This document shows, piece by piece, positions 22,121-33,870 of a DNA stretch of 64,000 nucleotides. A program made the translations under genes and the position numbers. Below the pieces are notes generated by a model that was given only the letters and a program-made list of their open reading frames with translations, searched no databases and had not been told where the DNA came from. Positions within the stretch are counted from its first letter, which is position 1, and each line of letters starts with the position of its first letter. Source of the DNA: Karalla daura (Eukaryota; Chordata; Actinopteri; Chaetodontiformes; Leiognathidae); the NCBI GenBank assembly GCA_029224185.1, contig CM055210.1:10867021-10931020 (forward strand). The letters run 5' to 3'.

Positions 22121-23095
22121 TGATAATGGTAGAAAACTGGAGAGAGAGAGAGAAGTCATGGCAGTATTTTTGCACCTCAAGTGTGGGTAAAAATAATGAG
22201 GATGTATGAGCACACACCATGAGGTTAGCAGAGAGGGGGAAAAAAAAAGAGGAAGCACCAGTCAGATGCCTCCCTCGGAGGGCCGTCTGCTTTTTGGCAG
22301 GCGCCCTCCTCACCCGTGTACATGGCATGAAAAGAGCAGAAAACAAATGTGTCCCTCCTTATGGTAGGTCAGACTACAAGGCAGGCCAGATTTTTCTCAC
22401 TGAGTTTATTACAGGGCAGAATCAAAAAGCTGAATTTCAACACACTGGCATACGAAGCCTTTGCCTCAAGGGCCTGATTTCCTCGTTCTCTGGTGTTTTA
22501 ACAATGAGGCTGTACTTGACAGTCCAGCTGAGGCAGTGGCTGTTTAAGTGGCCCTCGAGTTCAGCCCATTTTGTGCAACAGAGTTGAAAGCAACACACAG
22601 GATCGGCTGTTCCATGGATCTTTTGGGCAATGAAAACAACTTATCTTTGTTAACTTATCGATTGCTAATGCTGCTGAAAGTCACAGATAGTTTGTACTAT
22701 GACCGCATCAAAGTCGGGCTTTTTCTGTGCGCTTCTGAAACCACTGCAGCGAAATGTGATTGCATGCTTAATCGGGAGCCGCAGCTTTGTTTCCAACTCG
22801 CAAGATTTCAAATGCAGTCAGAGTTCACACCAAATGCAAAATAGCCAAACCCAGAGGCATATTGCAGGATTATTGTTAGGGGTTTATAATTAGATAAGAT
22901 GAGATGATTTTCCTACAGACAGAATTTCTTGGCGTTATGAAAACACAAAATCTACCATGCCACATGTATCGCTACGATGTTGTGGCTAACTTATTAGATT
23001 CCTCAGTGTCTTTTAAGTCACTTGCACTTGCATAGCTGCACAGTTTTTCACTTTTATTAACCTTACTTAGGTTACTACTACTAATCAGAGTCAAG
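22121..23095. other. Unique noncoding stretch
   Basis: Starts with a (GA)n run at 22139-22153. Plus frames of 122 and 98 codons (22219-22587, 22548-22844) overlap each other and have no recognisable domain or splice boundaries. Confidence 0.4.
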
Positions 23096-23100
23096 CACGC

Positions 23101-23153
23101 TACTTTCTTGCTGTGAGGTGAAAGTGTTTAACACTCACCAATCGTGTTGCCTC
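23101..23153 (+). mobile_element. Dispersed teleost repeat, tail fragment
   Basis: TTCTTGCTGTGAGGTGAAAG followed by AACACTCACCAATCGTGTTGCC is the terminal part of the same family as at 5010-5190. Confidence 0.65.
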
Positions 23154-23209
23154 CAATTAAAAAAAACAAACATGAATCTAAAATATTTTGTTAAATTCTG
23201 TCTGAATTT

Positions 23210-23535
23210 GGTCAGAAGCAGACAATGTAATGGAATACCATTGCAAAAGACGGCCATTGTCTCGGTGGAATGACTTCAGCTTGGCCTCTATATGAGATGA
23301 AACCTGCATTGCCACCACAACCAATCTGCTGCCTCAGACGGGCGCATCCCCTCAGTGCCGGCGCAGTCAGGGACACTATTCCCACTACTTACTTTTGCCA
23401 ATTTGCTCCCGGGAGCTCCTGAGTCCTTGTCTTCATTACGGGAGTTCCTCATTGATCAATCACTGTCACAGGAGTTGCTCTGTAATTGCGATGTGGCCTA
23501 ATCATGACTGACATCCCGTCCCCCTCCCCCCGTTC
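23210..23535. other. Candidate conserved noncoding block
   Basis: Repeat-free block with the 12-bp palindrome GCTCCCGGGAGC at 23405-23416 and three related GGAG(C/T)TCCT-like words downstream. Its 3' end supplies the pyrimidine tract of the exon candidate at 23544. Confidence 0.28.
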
Positions 23536-23543
23536 TGTCACAG

Positions 23544-23591
23544 GTCTCAGGAGAGAGAATGCTCCATGACTTTCACACCTTCGACCTCAAG
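23544..23591 (+). CDS. Candidate 48-nt coding exon (unidentified)
   Basis: A textbook acceptor (CCCCCTCCCCCCGTTCTGTCACAG, ending 23543; read as a C/T run then CACAG) precedes it. CTCAAG then meets GTAGGC at 23592, a fair donor. Length is 16 whole codons, reading VSGERMLHDFHTFDLK; a second frame is also open. The first frame stays open past this donor to a stronger one, ACAG followed by GTAAGTG at 23707, giving an alternative 163-nt exon (23544-23706). I do not recognise the peptide. It could be a cassette exon of a large-intron gene, an lncRNA exon or chance. Its frame can continue into the 56992 and 59515 segments. Confidence 0.3.
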
Positions 23592-23760
23592 GTAGGCTCC
23601 TCCGAGGACTTTATCTCTACTCTCTGTGGTTTGTCTTTTCAACTATATGGTTTTATAATGGATGCCATAACTCACAATTGGCTACTGGTGGAGGTGATGA
23701 GGACAGGTAAGTGAAGATGGGTGACGTGAGATGTGGCCTTTTTTTAATATTTAGAAACTG
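23592..23760. other. Putative intron start or exon extension
   Basis: If the first donor is used this is intronic; if the second (23707) is used, 23592-23706 is exonic and codes on in the same frame without a stop. The T/C-rich composition near 23611-23640 is more intron-like. Confidence 0.25.
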
Positions 23761-23774
23761 CGGTGACGTCACCG
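23761..23774. promoter_or_regulatory. 14-bp palindrome containing full CRE
   Basis: CGGTGACGTCACCG is a perfect palindrome holding TGACGTCA, the full cAMP-response element bound by CREB/ATF. A partial copy GTGACGTGA lies at 23721-23729. It sits in a locally CpG-richer stretch (23760-23850). Confidence 0.45.
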
Positions 23775-24975
23775 CCCCCTTCGCCTTCGTCTTTGACTTG
23801 CTGCCCGTTTCGACGCTGTTGAGAGAGATCGTGCCGGCGATTTATTTGTAACCTGCAACCAAATGTGCAACGTCACTTTTTGGCTCTCCATGAAAAATGA
23901 CATTCAACGACCAATAAAAAAAGAAAAAGTTGCACGATCCAGCCGCACAATCGGTTCCAGTTGCAGGGGCTGCAGTTCCTGGCTAGGAGTTATTAATATT
24001 CATCAATCATGCCACACTGTCATGGTGCACTGATTGATATTTGCCGTAGGACTTGCACTCTGTTTGTCACAGTCAGTGAATAGGCCCTTACATCTGTCAA
24101 ATGCATTACAGTGAATGTAAGACAAAACACAAGTCAGAACTGCAACAAATTTAACAGCCCTTGACGTCTTTACTGAGGCAGACGGTATGTCAGCAGCAAA
24201 CAAACTTACAGATATGCAAAGCTGCCTGTACAGTATCACAAATTTGAAGTTTTGTTGGCCTACTTAAAAAGCAGCCACTTATCTCTTGCTGTGTGGTACT
24301 TATACTGTATGCATGTGGCCCTTTTTCTAAGCCTTTTGTTAAGCTCCCTCACTTGAAAACATGCACGCATGTACATATATAGATACATGCAGACTTGTGT
24401 ACAGATTACGAAACACCGTATATACACATGTAGATACATATATGTGGCCTTGAAACAAGCCTAAATTACATTCCCTTGTAATGTTAGGGTGCATTTTTGG
24501 CACCATTGTGTAAATGCAATCAACTTGATGTTGCAACAGGATGGGTTACTATGCTTGTCTGTCAGTGTTTGTGAGACACTGGCAAATCAGATAATGTTGT
24601 CTTGATGTTAATAGAGCAGTGAAAAGAAAGAGAAGGTCAAATACAGAACCACGCAACTATAGAAGACAACTATAGCCATAGAAACATCATTGTTCACTGA
24701 CATCACTGTCAAGTGTAGTTTAAGTGTTTTATGCTGTTTTTTTGTTAGATTAATATTTAGCCAAAATCTCTCTCCCACATGGTTATTACTCCTACATGGA
24801 AACCAACAACTTTTGGATAACACCAGGTTAAGAAGACTCTGACAACAGCATCAATGCACTGAGAAGCGGGAGCTTGGATTCAAGCCAGACTAATTCTTGT
24901 AAATATCACGAACAATCTGCTGCAGTGCTGCACAAAGACATCCGGTGTGTATAAAAATGAAAAAAAGTGGTACAA
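23775..24975. other. Unique noncoding stretch
   Basis: CpG-richer until about 23960, then AT-rich unique sequence. 24355-24450 is dense in TACATATA/ATGCATG-like words. No gene or repeat recognised. Confidence 0.4.
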
Positions 24976-25200
24976 TAAGAGTGATGTAAGTTCTCGTGAT
25001 TTCCCATCGACATGGCTTAAACCGCTCCTGCGTGCAGTTAACTTTTCGCTATCGCAGCACGCAGTCGGGAAGATGGCAAGCGTGTTCTCCCTGAACGCCT
25101 TAATCTGCGGCGTCACGCCAACACGCACATATCTCTGCGGAACAAAATCAGGAAGGATGCAAAATGATGTTCAAAAAAAGATCAAGAGTGATTTTCCGGA
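24976..25200. other. CpG-richer unique block
   Basis: Elevated CpG (for example cgctatcgcagcacgcagtcggg and gcggcgtcacgcc regions). Opposed frames on both strands cross it without any domain. Possible regulatory block. Confidence 0.28.
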
Positions 25201-25630
25201 CTGAAATTAATATCTCTGCCATGACATTAGATGCACTGGGATGCAAGACTTCCAAAAACTTGATGTGATTTTATAAAATTATTTGAGAATTTTCCATTTT
25301 TCTTCTTTTTTTTTCTTTTTACTAAATGAGGTTTCATACTGGTTTGATAGCGCAGATTAGTCTCAGTCCTCTTGCGATCTTGCATTAACACACACTTATT
25401 CAAGCTTACAAACAGTGATTGAGCTTGCTAGCCCGGCATTAAACGCACCCTATATGTAAACAAGATATTCTGCTCTCAAAGCATTAATATCTCACGATGT
25501 TTGAAGTTATTTGGATTTGGGAACAGAAAGGTTTTCGAGCATGCATGTGCATGACATGATCCGTCATCTGTAACAGAGGGCATAGACACAATTGCAAATC
25601 CCACCCCTTGCAAAATGCTAATGCTTCGTC
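25201..25630. other. Unique noncoding stretch, nothing recognised
   Basis: T-rich around 25295-25320 and otherwise unremarkable. Confidence 0.45.
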
Positions 25631-25960
25631 CGACACCGTATTTCATGCAAATGCCTTTCATCGCATATTTTCAAATGCCATTTGTATGACAGCTGTAGCC
25701 AAAGCATCCATAATGCTTTGACTAGAGGGGAAATTGCAACATGGGTCTCAGTCATTGTGAATTCTGCCCACATTTAGAGTAAGAGAAAGTCAGAAATGCT
25801 GAACCCCGAGCATGATTGTTTTATTAAGGATTATTGGAGAAATTGCGTTTTCCGCTTTATGGAGGATCCGGCTGCGGATAATTCAGTGTTAACAGTGTCA
25901 CTTTGCCAATGTCAGGCTTAAGAAGCTGGTCAAGCTGGGAAATAGCTGTATCCACACATG
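25631..25960. promoter_or_regulatory. Candidate enhancer with octamer and MEIS-type site
   Basis: ATGCAAAT (POU octamer) at 25645-25652 and TGACAGCTGT at 25687-25696, which joins a MEIS/TGIF-type TGACAG to an E-box CAGCTG. The block is repeat-free and noncoding. Regulatory role is inferred. Confidence 0.3.
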
Positions 25961-27600
25961 GTTAAATTACTTGACTATACGTGGTCTTAATGGTACAGAA
26001 ATAATTATCTTCTGCCTGTTTTTGGCCGTAACTTCAATACAACTAAGTAAAAAGAAAGTCTGGTATTTTTTTCCTACAAGACTGCAGGCACCTTGGCATT
26101 TACTAATCCTGCTCTGTCATTGTCTGCAACACTGTTCGGGTCCATGTACGAGGAGGAAAGTTTTAAATTTAAAATGTAATCAGCACAATCACCACAAGCA
26201 ATCAGTTCCTCTTCATTTCACCTGATCGAGCCCCCCGCTAAAACGAGGCTGTTAAATAGAGCATCTTATCAGGCCTGGATTAAGTTTTGACTTTGATTAA
26301 CATCTGTAGTCGCAGTTTAGAATGTCAAAGTTCAACTTCTGGAGAAAACAGAGTTTATGAAAATGCAAAAGCTCCAGGTGTCACTATCAAGGTAAAATTT
26401 CCAATCACTGAGCCATTTGGTCTTTTGGTTTGGTTTGTTTTGCACAATATATGGATAGATACAGATACTTCCATGTAGTTTACCTTTGGTTTATATACGT
26501 CCAGATTCATACAATATAGAGACGAGAAATATCGAGAGAGAACCTGGATCTTTCCGGATAATTCACCTCATTCACAGCTCAGTCATTAAGACGTCACTTG
26601 CTTGCTGAATCCATAAAAAAACTGCAACTGGGTTCAGACAAAATGCAAAGTCAGTTTTAGAAGCAGAGTGATTACGCACATACAGAGTCAATGTGAAGAC
26701 ACAATCGGCCACTAATTTGCCTGAGGTTTGGGTGAATTGATGCAAATTGCTCAGACGTGTCTGATGGGAGAATTCACACATATGCCAGAGCTGAATCGAC
26801 TTCATAAGCACATCGCGGTTTGAGGAAACAAGCTGAACGGAAGTGTCGAGGCAGCAGGGAAGCTCGTAGGCGCCAACATGGCCATTAGATGACCTTTACG
26901 ACACAGCTGTATGTGGGAAAGCCCTGTCAATCATCAGTGACACATCTCCTCTAACCTGAGTTACAGAATACCTCTAGTAAGGAAAAAAAACACATCCACA
27001 AGGGTGCTTTAATCCCAAATGCAATTAATCTGCCCAGCGAACAACAGTATACTTCAATATGATAGTGTAGGCGGTGTGGTGAAGGCCTACAACTGAGAGA
27101 TCTTTGTTGTGTAAATGCGATGTTTTTATCTGGTGGACACATTCAGGAGTGGATCTTGCTGAGCGAGAACAAAGACAATTTTACCGCCTCAGCTGGACAT
27201 TGAAATTTATTCTATTCTTTTCTAAAGTGGAAAGACGAGGAGGGGGTAATAACCGAATTTGGAGTCTCCAAGGAGATTAGTCCGAGGCTGACCTCAACAA
27301 AAACACAAAGGCGCATTCTCATCGAGCCTGTCGCTAGATAGGTAACAGCTCTAGTTGGTGCATTGGTTATTTGGGTCGAATAAACATAAACGGTTGAGCA
27401 GTCACATCTGCATGAATGAAGCAAAAGATGGGTGGGGGGGGCTGGGTTCAGACTGAGCTGGTCTCAGCTGGAACTTAACTGTTAATCAATGAACTCTAGA
27501 GGTGCTGGTAGGCAGTATTTGCTACCTTCAGATACGGACAGAGTAACTGCTGCCACGTTTGCCCTTGTTAAGCCAAATGAGCTAACTGCTGACTTGAGCC
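25961..27600. other. Unique noncoding stretch
   Basis: Repeat-free. 26220-26310 contains several TTAA/GATTAA words in a high-complexity context. Short G-run near 27431-27440. Frames are short and have no domain. Confidence 0.4.
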
Positions 27601-27684
27601 ACATACAGTATGTTTAGTGCCTACATACAACCTCGGAAGCAAGTCAAAGTTTTCTCATTTAATTCTGATCAAGTGAGATTTTTT

Positions 27685-28225
27685 TCATTTTGTGCACGCA
27701 AGGTCATTGCTGTTGCCAATTTTCTTATGAGATACCTAAATTCACCTTCGATGGACAGAACTCAGCTAATCACATTCTATTCTATTCTATTCACAGATGT
27801 CATACAAAGTGTTAGCATTATATAGTTAATATAGATCTTTTTGTGCACACAAGATTATTCACAACTTCAGAATCTGACTTCCACTATACAATGTGTAGAA
27901 CTCAGGTAATGAAGTTCTAGTTTAACCTGGAATGCCATACAATGAAATGCGACATGATCATTCCTCTAGTTAATAATATCTTGTGCACATGAGATAATTT
28001 GTCACCACTAGACAATTGTCTTGTGCGCACAAGACACATAGATTTATATGCATCTCCTAGCTTACCATACTGCCATGTAATGGACAGAACTTGGCTCTTG
28101 AAGTTTTGCTTATGCCATGTGGTGCCGCATGATTCCAGTACAAGATAACTGTTCTGTTCCAAGAAGAAATCCACACAAGATGATTTGTTTTCTGTAGATA
28201 ATTATCTTGCGCATTCAAGGTAAAA
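27685..28225. repeat. Tandem array of palindromic cttgtgcgcacaag units
   Basis: Five versions of one palindromic word occur: TTGTGCACGCAAGG (27690-27703), TTGTGCACACAAGA (27841-27854), TCTTGTGCACATGAGA (27979-27994), GTCTTGTGCGCACAAGAC (28018-28035, perfect 18-bp palindrome) and CTTGCGCATTCAAG (28206-28219). Successive copies are roughly 150-185 bases apart, with one pair 40 apart. A second word, GACAGAACTCAGCTAAT or variants, recurs near 27754, 27893 and 28082. This is a degenerate tandem repeat or a nest of foldback DNA-transposon relics. The word resembles a dispersed teleost repeat I know, but I cannot name the family. Confidence 0.7.
27774..27792. repeat. (ATTCT)n microsatellite
   Basis: About four copies of ATTCT inside the palindrome array. 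Confidence 0.9.
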
Positions 28226-28458
28226 AAAAAATATATAAAAAATATATATATATATAATTTTTTACCTAACCCTCTCTCACCTGAGGAGACTTGAGAGCCT
28301 GTGTAAAAAAATAAATAAATAAATAACAGGAGACCTCCCAGAATGACAGACTATTCAACTGACATTATGATCCATTACCTATCAAGGATTTGCCCCTTTA
28401 GCGGCCTCAAAACTGAGGTGGCAAAAAAAAAAAAAACATGAAATGGGGAAAAAAAAAA
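28221..28458. repeat. A-rich, (AT)n and (AAAT)n simple repeats
   Basis: A9 then (AT)n at 28221-28256, (AAAT)n at 28304-28325, an A14 run at 28423-28436 and an A10 run near 28449-28458. Confidence 0.85.
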
Positions 28459-29280
28459 CAGACCTTTGTGTTTGTAGGAGAAGAGAGCATGTGGCCATGA
28501 CTGGCAACAAATGACTTTAAGAGAACAACATACTGTGACACAAAGTGCACAGGTGCTGCTGCAGGTGCTGGTGCCACCTACACACCTGCCCACAACAGAG
28601 AGAAGAACAGAGAAACAGGACACAGCCGTATTTGTAGGGAATGGCATGTTTGCGGCATCGGTGGCAGACCTGCCATGAAATTAATTCTCTGTTTACCAGA
28701 GACTTAAATTTGTGAGCAATTTGTAATTTGAGACCATAAACACATTTATTGTTTGTCCACACTGTTCTAATGGGACATGAGTTTAATTGTCTATTTTCTC
28801 TTGGCTGCAGGAGATTTGCCATTTTTTGATAGCATTGTTTAATGAATGAATCACAAAGTGCTAAATATTGCTTTCCTATTTTTCTGGGTAATTGTTTTTA
28901 GATACACAGCACTGATATGGCGTGGCAAGGCAATCAACTTTAATACTTGATTCAAATGATTTGCAATAATTAAAGCATGTCACAGTACTGTACACGCAGT
29001 TATACAAAGTTCATTATGAAAGCTACAGCAAGCGCCGCTGACTGACCAACTGTAAACATTTTGTGGATTTCAATGATAATGCAGCTGAGCTCATTTAGGG
29101 AACAGCAAACCCAGCACACCGAGGTCGCATCCAGACAAAATAAACTGTCCGCCTGCTCACGGAGGCGTGGAGAGGTGAGAATTGCTCCCCAGCACATCCT
29201 CAGACACATCTGTGCCCAAACCCCTTTAAATGATGTTCCTTTAACATAGGAACTAGGTCAGCCATGAATACCTGGCTCCT
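28459..29280. other. Unique noncoding stretch
   Basis: Minus frames at 28375-28647 and 28517-28822 are Cys/Ser-rich without a recognisable motif. No gene called. Confidence 0.4.
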
Positions 29281-29760
29281 TCCATCTAAAAAAAAATCCT
29301 CTAACAAACTTATTTTACCGGCGTGTCATTGTAGCATGCGAGCTCTACAGCACTAACTTTTCCTGTTATTGCTCCAAGGGAATGATCAAGATTTGTAGGC
29401 ATCATTAGTGAAGGGAGGGTACGTCACTCGGAGAGATTTCATTTTTCCTTAAATCTCGAGTTGTAGAAGCAGCTTCATTAGGAACTGTAGAGGCGCACTA
29501 ATGCCAACTCTGCCCACATTTAGACACTGCCAACTTGGCCTTCATTTAGACACTGAATCATTCAGATTGCACCGCTGTGATTGCTTAATTAAATGCTCGG
29601 CTGTGTAATGACTTTGCTTGAAAGGGAATTAAACGTCTAAATGCTGCAGAATCTGCGCTGAGTTGAACAGAAATCAATGGGACATAGTGCTGGAACCCAA
29701 GGTGTTTTCCGACTTGTTTAGGGTGAGTGTTTAGTATTGATGCCGTCCCTCAGTCACTGA
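29281..29760. other. Candidate conserved noncoding block
   Basis: Repeat-free, with GCTTAATTAAATGC near 29583-29596 (overlapping homeodomain cores) and GGAATTAAAC near 29625. No coding potential. Confidence 0.3.
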
Positions 29761-31130
29761 GTCAGAAGCTCATTCCTCTTGGTCTGACGCATTGATTGGC
29801 GCCATATAAACAGTGTGCTTACTTGGTGCTTTCTGTAGAGGTCTAGGAAGGTAGTTTATAATGGCATACAAGTCAGCAGTGTATGGGAAGCTGCATTTAG
29901 ATTTCAAGACGTGAAACGACAGCTCGCCATCAGCTAATATAAGTATCAAAGCAGCAAATACATCTGGAAACATAGTCACAACTTGCAAGTCCTCTTACTT
30001 TGGACCAATTTGGGGTATCTATTTTATTTCTTTTCTTGCATCATTAAGTTAATGTTCATTGCACAATTGCATTAAACTGGGATCTTAGCCTCACGTTGCC
30101 ATTCACCACATCATATACCCTGGGAGAATTAAGGCTAAAATGACTGGATGAATGAATGAACTTGCGTTCTTCTTTACTGCCCCCCTCCACACAATTTCAA
30201 AAAGGCTTCACTGCTCATTTTAGATGACCATGACGTTCAGTTTTGTCATTAATTCACTACACATCCTCCAGCATGGATGATCTTCTTCATGTGTTTACAT
30301 TACTGTGACATTTCACGGCTGGTTTGACTTTAGCGGTCAACAAGGAATAGCATGACCTGTAAACAGCAGATTTTTCTCAAAATAACTTCCAGTCTCCAAA
30401 ATTATCAGTCTCCCAGCATATTTTCTCTGTGTTTTTACCATGGAAGCCTAAAGGCAAACATTAAATTCTGTCCCACATGGAAATGGTTCTTGAAAGGAGT
30501 GCAGCCAACTAATCTCACAAACATTTGATTGAACCAAAGACCTTTAGAAACCGCCAAAGCTGGGAAGGGCATACAACTCCTAAAATGACAACCGATTATC
30601 AAAATGCCTCTGGCTCGAGACACTGTAATCCCCCAGATGTTTGCAGTCTATGAAATATGAGTCTGAATTAGATCTCTCAAACAATGTCAGCTTGTCTGCA
30701 TCCGTAAACCCCCAGCATTTAAGTCACAAAATTAAGTTGACCCCGTCAGAAAGCTTAAGGACATGTAACAAAGCCCCCGGCAGTCTTATTACTTCATCTG
30801 CTTTCTTCTCATCTCCTCTGTGTAATAAGTTCCCACTCTGCCGAGACCACTGGGGCTAATAAGGGTTTTATCTGCTTTTGATATTAGATATTAACACCTC
30901 ATCAAAGTTAAGCCAGCGGTAGGCTCTCGTCCTCCCTCCAAATTCACATTAGCCTAACAATGTCTCAAAAAGAAATCTTATCAAATTCAAATTAAGGGTG
31001 AGTTGAATAGCCAGAAGGACACCGGTACCCATCACTCAAGGAACATGTAATTTGGTTCTGCTGCAAAGAATACAAACCTGCCAGATAAAACAGTGAGATC
31101 ATACTTTTTCAGACCATAATGGTAACACTT
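29761..31130. other. Unique noncoding stretch
   Basis: Repeat-free. 30620-31030 has the mixed AT-rich texture of conserved noncoding DNA. Frames of 60-72 codons have no domain. Confidence 0.4.
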
Positions 31131-32520
31131 TGAATTTGTACATCATTATTTGGTGAAAAATAGGGCTGATTGACACAATATTTGTTTTTGTTTTTTAAAA
31201 CTCTACATGCCAGTCATTGTAATCTTCACGTGATGAGAACACATTAATCTGCTGTGCTCAACCAATAATCAATGCAGATTTTCACCCTGAAGTCTGAAAT
31301 CCTCTCTGATCAAAATCCACATAAAAAAAAAATCAATAATTAATGTCTCAGATTTAACAATGCACAGCTTGTTTGCATCGGAAAGCACAGACTTATGTTG
31401 TTTTAAGTGTCTCGCCCATTTTAGAAGTCTTTTTCATCTTAGAAAAATTCACAAGGTAAATCCTGTATCTGGAGCGAGAGTGCAAAGGTTTCAGACTTCT
31501 TATCATCCCTTGTGGCATCCTTTGTCAGGTTGTATGAAAAAAAAAAGAAATATTAACTGGAAAATATAGCTTGGAGAGATAGAAAATAAATTACTTCAGT
31601 GTGGCAGGGAAAAGAAGATTGTGAGATTTATCAAGTCAAGATGGAAATGCCTGCTAAGTCTGTGCCCCTACCTTGAAAAATTAAAGAGAAATCAAACGTC
31701 TCAGAGTACGCAGCGATTGTATTGTAAAGGTGCATATGTGTATTTACGGGTATGTGTGTGCTTGCATACTTGATTAACTGGTAATTTTTTGTTAAATGGT
31801 CCAGTGACGCATACCGAAAGAGTCCACACGTAACTACAATGCTTGCATAGACACAGCTTTATTTGTTATCGTGTCTTGTTTTCATTCTGCTGAATAATCA
31901 AACCTAAACCCACTGTCCACAATTAGCTGGGACGTACTCGCCAAATCTTTTAACACTCAACAGATTTTCCTGTGAAATAGCCTGACTGGCAAAATCTATA
32001 ATTGTACAGATAAGTGAACATGTTGGCTAGATAAAGGTTAAACTATCAGGGATATGTTCTCCATCCATCTAAAGCCAATTTTACACATTCAGCTCAAGCA
32101 ATTGTGGGTGGGCAAGAACGAAAAAAAAACAGCAAAAAAAAGGAAAAAAAACCCTGGCAAGTCAATATTGATTGATCTGGAGCCTTAGCAATTACCTCCA
32201 TGTGCAGAAGACCATGTTAAGGTCAGTATTATCTTAGCTCATTTTATGGGTCAGCGCCCTGGCTTTAGCAGAAATAAATTAATGGGGTAAACACTTAAGC
32301 TCACCTTGATGAAATTTACAGCAAGTGTTAAGGCTTTTTGCATAGGTGGAGGTGTACAGTGACCCTCGATATTTAGCCCAGCCTTCACCAACTGGGGTGA
32401 TAAAATGAATTTTTTTATATACAGCATCTGTGCCCTTAAGTGGAACTGTAAGAGTACAATTACATACTGTAAAAAAAGGTAATGAGCAGCGTAAATCAAC
32501 ACATTTCGGAGGCCAGGCCA
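31131..32520. other. AT-rich noncoding stretch
   Basis: A-runs near 31323-31332 and 32120-32150; otherwise AT-rich unique sequence. Overlapping minus frames at 32251-32593 have no domain. Confidence 0.45.
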
Positions 32521-33220
32521 GTTGTTTTGTTTTAATTACGCCATGAGTCAAGAAAGCAGTTCTGTGGATATTTATGTGGGAGACATCGTTCAAAAGGTTT
32601 TTATTAATACTACTGCGTATGCAAGTACATATGTGTATGTTTCAGTAGAAGCCCCCACACACACACGCACACATCCAGGCAGAAACTCAGTATTATACAG
32701 AAAAGCCTGCTGGATGTGTCAACATCTCTCAGCACAGCACAGTGTGTATGCAGCTGTATGCAGCGTTCTTAGTGCCCAAGGCTGCTATCATCATTTCAGC
32801 CTAGACTAACAGCATTAACAGCCTGCTGTAAAGAACAGCTATAGCACACTATATCCAATAATAACAGCAGACTCCCAACTTTGCATGTTATTTCTCGGCA
32901 CCACCTGTGCGTGCTTTCACTGCAGGGGAACAGCCGAGTGTTATTAGTCAACCAAAACACTCCATCAGCTCTCCGTGTATTGGCATTCCTCCGTGGCCTT
33001 CGGGGCTGACTCGCAAACAGCCCCTGTTATGTTCTTAAGCCCAAAATAAATTCAATTTCCAATGCAGTGATCTCCTTAATGAAAAGTCAATGTCCCTCAC
33101 TCATTGGCGAGCTCCCGCGGGGACAGTCAGAAAGATGAATTTATCAGCGGGCCGGAGACTGCGCCCTAGGGGACGCCACCCCTCGTGATCAAACAGAATG
33201 CTACAGAGTGCGTCCAACCA
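32521..33220. other. Unique noncoding stretch
   Basis: Short CA repeat at 32655-32672. 32930-33200 is high-complexity, repeat-free sequence that may be a regulatory block. The 95-codon plus frame at 32522-32809 has no domain. Confidence 0.4.
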
Positions 33221-33539
33221 GTCCACCATTATTACCCAGCTCGTGCTCTTAATGTGAGCCGACGGAGGAGGGATGACGGTATTGATCTAACCAAAGTGCT
33301 ATTTATATTCGCACAAATCCTCTCACCAGTGATTACAAAAGCACTCCGCCACATACTGTCACCAGCCCGTTTCCAATTTGTTAAAGTGTACACGGTGACA
33401 GTTTGTTTTCCTCGCATGCACGCGCCGTTATCTTGCCTCCCTTATTCCTCGCGTGTAACCCGTGTCAAAGCACACCCGCGCCATATCTCAACCATCAAAT
33501 TAACGTCTCTTTCTAAACTAATATCTCACCCCGAATTAC
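33221..33539. other. Unique noncoding stretch flanking CpG patch
   Basis: A 122-codon plus frame at 33185-33553 and a 61-codon minus frame overlap here; neither shows a domain or splice boundaries. CpG rises toward the right edge. Confidence 0.35.
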
Positions 33540-33870
33540 ACTTTACATATTAAAAGCGTCCTCGGCGGCCGACGCGTTTGTTCATTGTTTTCCTGTAATT
33601 TCGGAGGGGACGTTCCGCACTGTCGGCCCGCGTTCTGGCGAACAGTGCAGGGGTTTTTGATTATTAATAACGCCATGTCTTGTCTGCGGCTAACCCTGTG
33701 ATAAGAGGGACACGAGGTTGTTGTCGCAGCGCGCGGTTAGCAGCGGCACAGATAAGCTTTAATCCCCACAAGGCTCCATGTAATGCATAGCAAAAGTGAC
33801 GGAGGCGCCGAACATACAGTACATCAGCGACGACATAAAATAGCAATGTGCCCAAAACGACACGGTGCGG
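33540..33870. promoter_or_regulatory. CpG-island-like patch
   Basis: By hand count there are about 21 CpG dinucleotides in the first 200 bases, against a CpG-poor surround, including GCGCGCGG and GGCCGACGCG. In vertebrates such patches are often promoters or unmethylated developmental enhancers. No TATA box, start site or exon can be assigned. A 100-codon minus frame (33664-33966) overlaps it but has no recognisable domain. Confidence 0.4.

Noticed and set aside
21837..22346. 169-codon minus frame with Tyr/Phe runs
   Set aside because: Generated by the irregular TAG/TAA triplet repeat in a dispersed repeat copy.
33165..33180. CTCF-like sequence (gcgccctagggg)
   Set aside because: Lacks one G of the core and most flanking consensus positions; too weak to report as a site.
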